This document shows positions 63,572-64,000 of a stretch of 64,000 bases of DNA, piece by piece. Under the pieces are notes generated by a model. It saw nothing but the letters and a program-made list of their open reading frames with translations. It ran no database searches and had not been told where the DNA came from. Numbering within the stretch: the first letter of the stretch is position 1; each line of letters begins with the position of its first letter. Source of the DNA: Streptomyces venezuelae. GTDB taxonomy: Bacteria > Actinomycetota > Actinomycetes > Streptomycetales > Streptomycetaceae. The DNA lies in contig NZ_CP029189.1 of the NCBI RefSeq assembly GCF_008642275.1, positions 5,996,001-6,060,000 on the forward strand, given 5' to 3'. Position numbers and translations under genes: made by a program.

Positions 63572-64000
63572 TCAGGACCCGGTGTGCGAGGCCTCCAGCT
63601 GTCGTTCCGGCCTGCCGGCCGCGGCCGGCAGGCTCGCTTCGATCTCGTCCAGGGCCCGGCGGGCGGTGGCGATCCGTGCCCGGACGTCGGTGTCCGTGCC
63701 CGGCGCCGGGGCACGCTTCGCCTCGTCCTCCATCTCCCGTGCCTCGTCGAGGGAGTTGAGGACGACACCGATGAGTACGTTCACCAGTACGAAGGAGGCG
63801 AGCAGCGCGTAGGAGGCGTAGTAGACGATGCTCAGCCGGGAGATCTGCAGGCCCGCGCGGACCGCGTCGGTCAGACCGTCGAGCGTGGTCAGCAGGAACA
63901 GGGTGAGCATGGCCCGGCCCACCGAGCCGTAGTGCCCGGGGTCCGACTTCGCGAAGCACACCCATCCGACCATGGCGTACACGTACAGGACCAGCGCGCC
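63572..64000 (-). CDS. Ion transport protein (voltage-gated channel type), C-terminal part
   Basis: The frame runs from the right edge to TGA at 63572, giving the last 142 residues. Visible are the end of a membrane segment (LVLYVYAMVGWVCF), a pore-loop-like stretch (AMLTLFLLTTLDGLTDAVRA) and a last membrane helix (IVYYASYALLASFVLVNVLI), followed by an acidic and coiled cytosolic tail. This is the layout of the C-terminal half of six-helix bacterial sodium/ion channels. The usual filter Glu-Ser-Trp is replaced by Asp-Gly-Leu, so ion selectivity cannot be assigned. The start is outside the window. It is convergent to the SAV_2336-type gene by 15 bases. Confidence 0.75.
   Translation of the reverse strand, partial: GALVLYVYAMVGWVCFAKSDPGHYGSVGRAMLTLFLLTTLDGLTDAVRAGLQISRLSIVYYASYALLASFVLVNVLIGVVLNSLDEAREMEDEAKRAPAPGTDTDVRARIATARRALDEIEASLPAAAGRPERQLEASHTGS

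Overview
The window is chromosomal DNA from a Streptomyces or a close relative. GC is very high with strong third-position bias, GTG and TTG starts are common, and the gene content fits: germacradienol/geosmin synthase, PucR plus xanthine dehydrogenase, a two-gene HATPase/DUF2637 neighbourhood, aerobic-type cobalamin genes and a VMAP/MoxR conflict system. No rRNA, tRNA, CRISPR array or intact insertion sequence was found. Because of the GC bias, very long antisense frames are open everywhere. They were rejected in favour of the frame with recognisable domains.

Layout. (1) 1-12.6 kb holds mixed housekeeping and regulatory genes: a truncated unknown gene, a small zinc-ribbon-like protein, a DUF456 membrane protein, a LuxR-type regulator, a large secreted subtilisin (S8), a degenerate PP2C protein, a tiny secreted protein, a decayed pyruvate-oxidase-like pseudogene, an HATPase (anti-sigma-like) protein, a DUF2637 membrane protein, and a FhuF-like (2Fe-2S) protein behind a very good IdeR/DmdR1 iron box, divergent from a GntR regulator. 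(2) 12.6-22.5 kb is a purine-catabolism block: pucR diverges from a three-subunit xanthine dehydrogenase operon, followed by an NCS2 purine permease and the XdhC maturation protein. (3) 22.6-28.2 kb carries a secreted beta-propeller protein, an OsmC peroxidase, an Eis-like acetyltransferase and geosmin synthase. (4) 28.4-40.8 kb is a secreted interaction/toxin locus. A LamG/ricin-lectin protein diverges from a 2458-residue RHS protein that ends in a HINT peptidase and a deaminase-fold toxin, followed with a 4-bp overlap by an Imm10-type immunity gene. The next ~1.1 kb has lower GC and no confident gene. (5) 41.9-53.4 kb is cobalamin synthesis, arranged as cobN (behind a cobalamin riboswitch), cobG-cobH-cobIJ, and cobL-cobM-cobK. 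(6) 54.2-64 kb is a conflict-type cassette. A membrane-anchored trypsin diverges from four tightly coupled genes (alpha/beta hydrolase, caspase-VMAP-C protein, MoxR AAA+ ATPase, and an SAV_2336-type protein with vWA-like, trypsin-like, cyclase-like and pentapeptide regions). It is followed convergently by a truncated ion channel.

How the genes work together. The xdh operon, permease and XdhC form a coherent purine uptake and oxidation unit, probably controlled by PucR. The cob genes supply the corrin-ring methylation, contraction and cobalt-insertion steps. The RHS toxin/Imm10 pair is a classic polymorphic-toxin module. The 55.4-63.6 kb block resembles the vWA-MoxR-VMAP ternary conflict systems, in which a AAA+ ATPase and a vWA-type protein control a lethal effector (here a caspase with an intact His/Cys dyad). 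It is the most promising candidate for a poorly described system. Family names come from reading the proteins by eye; no database search was run.
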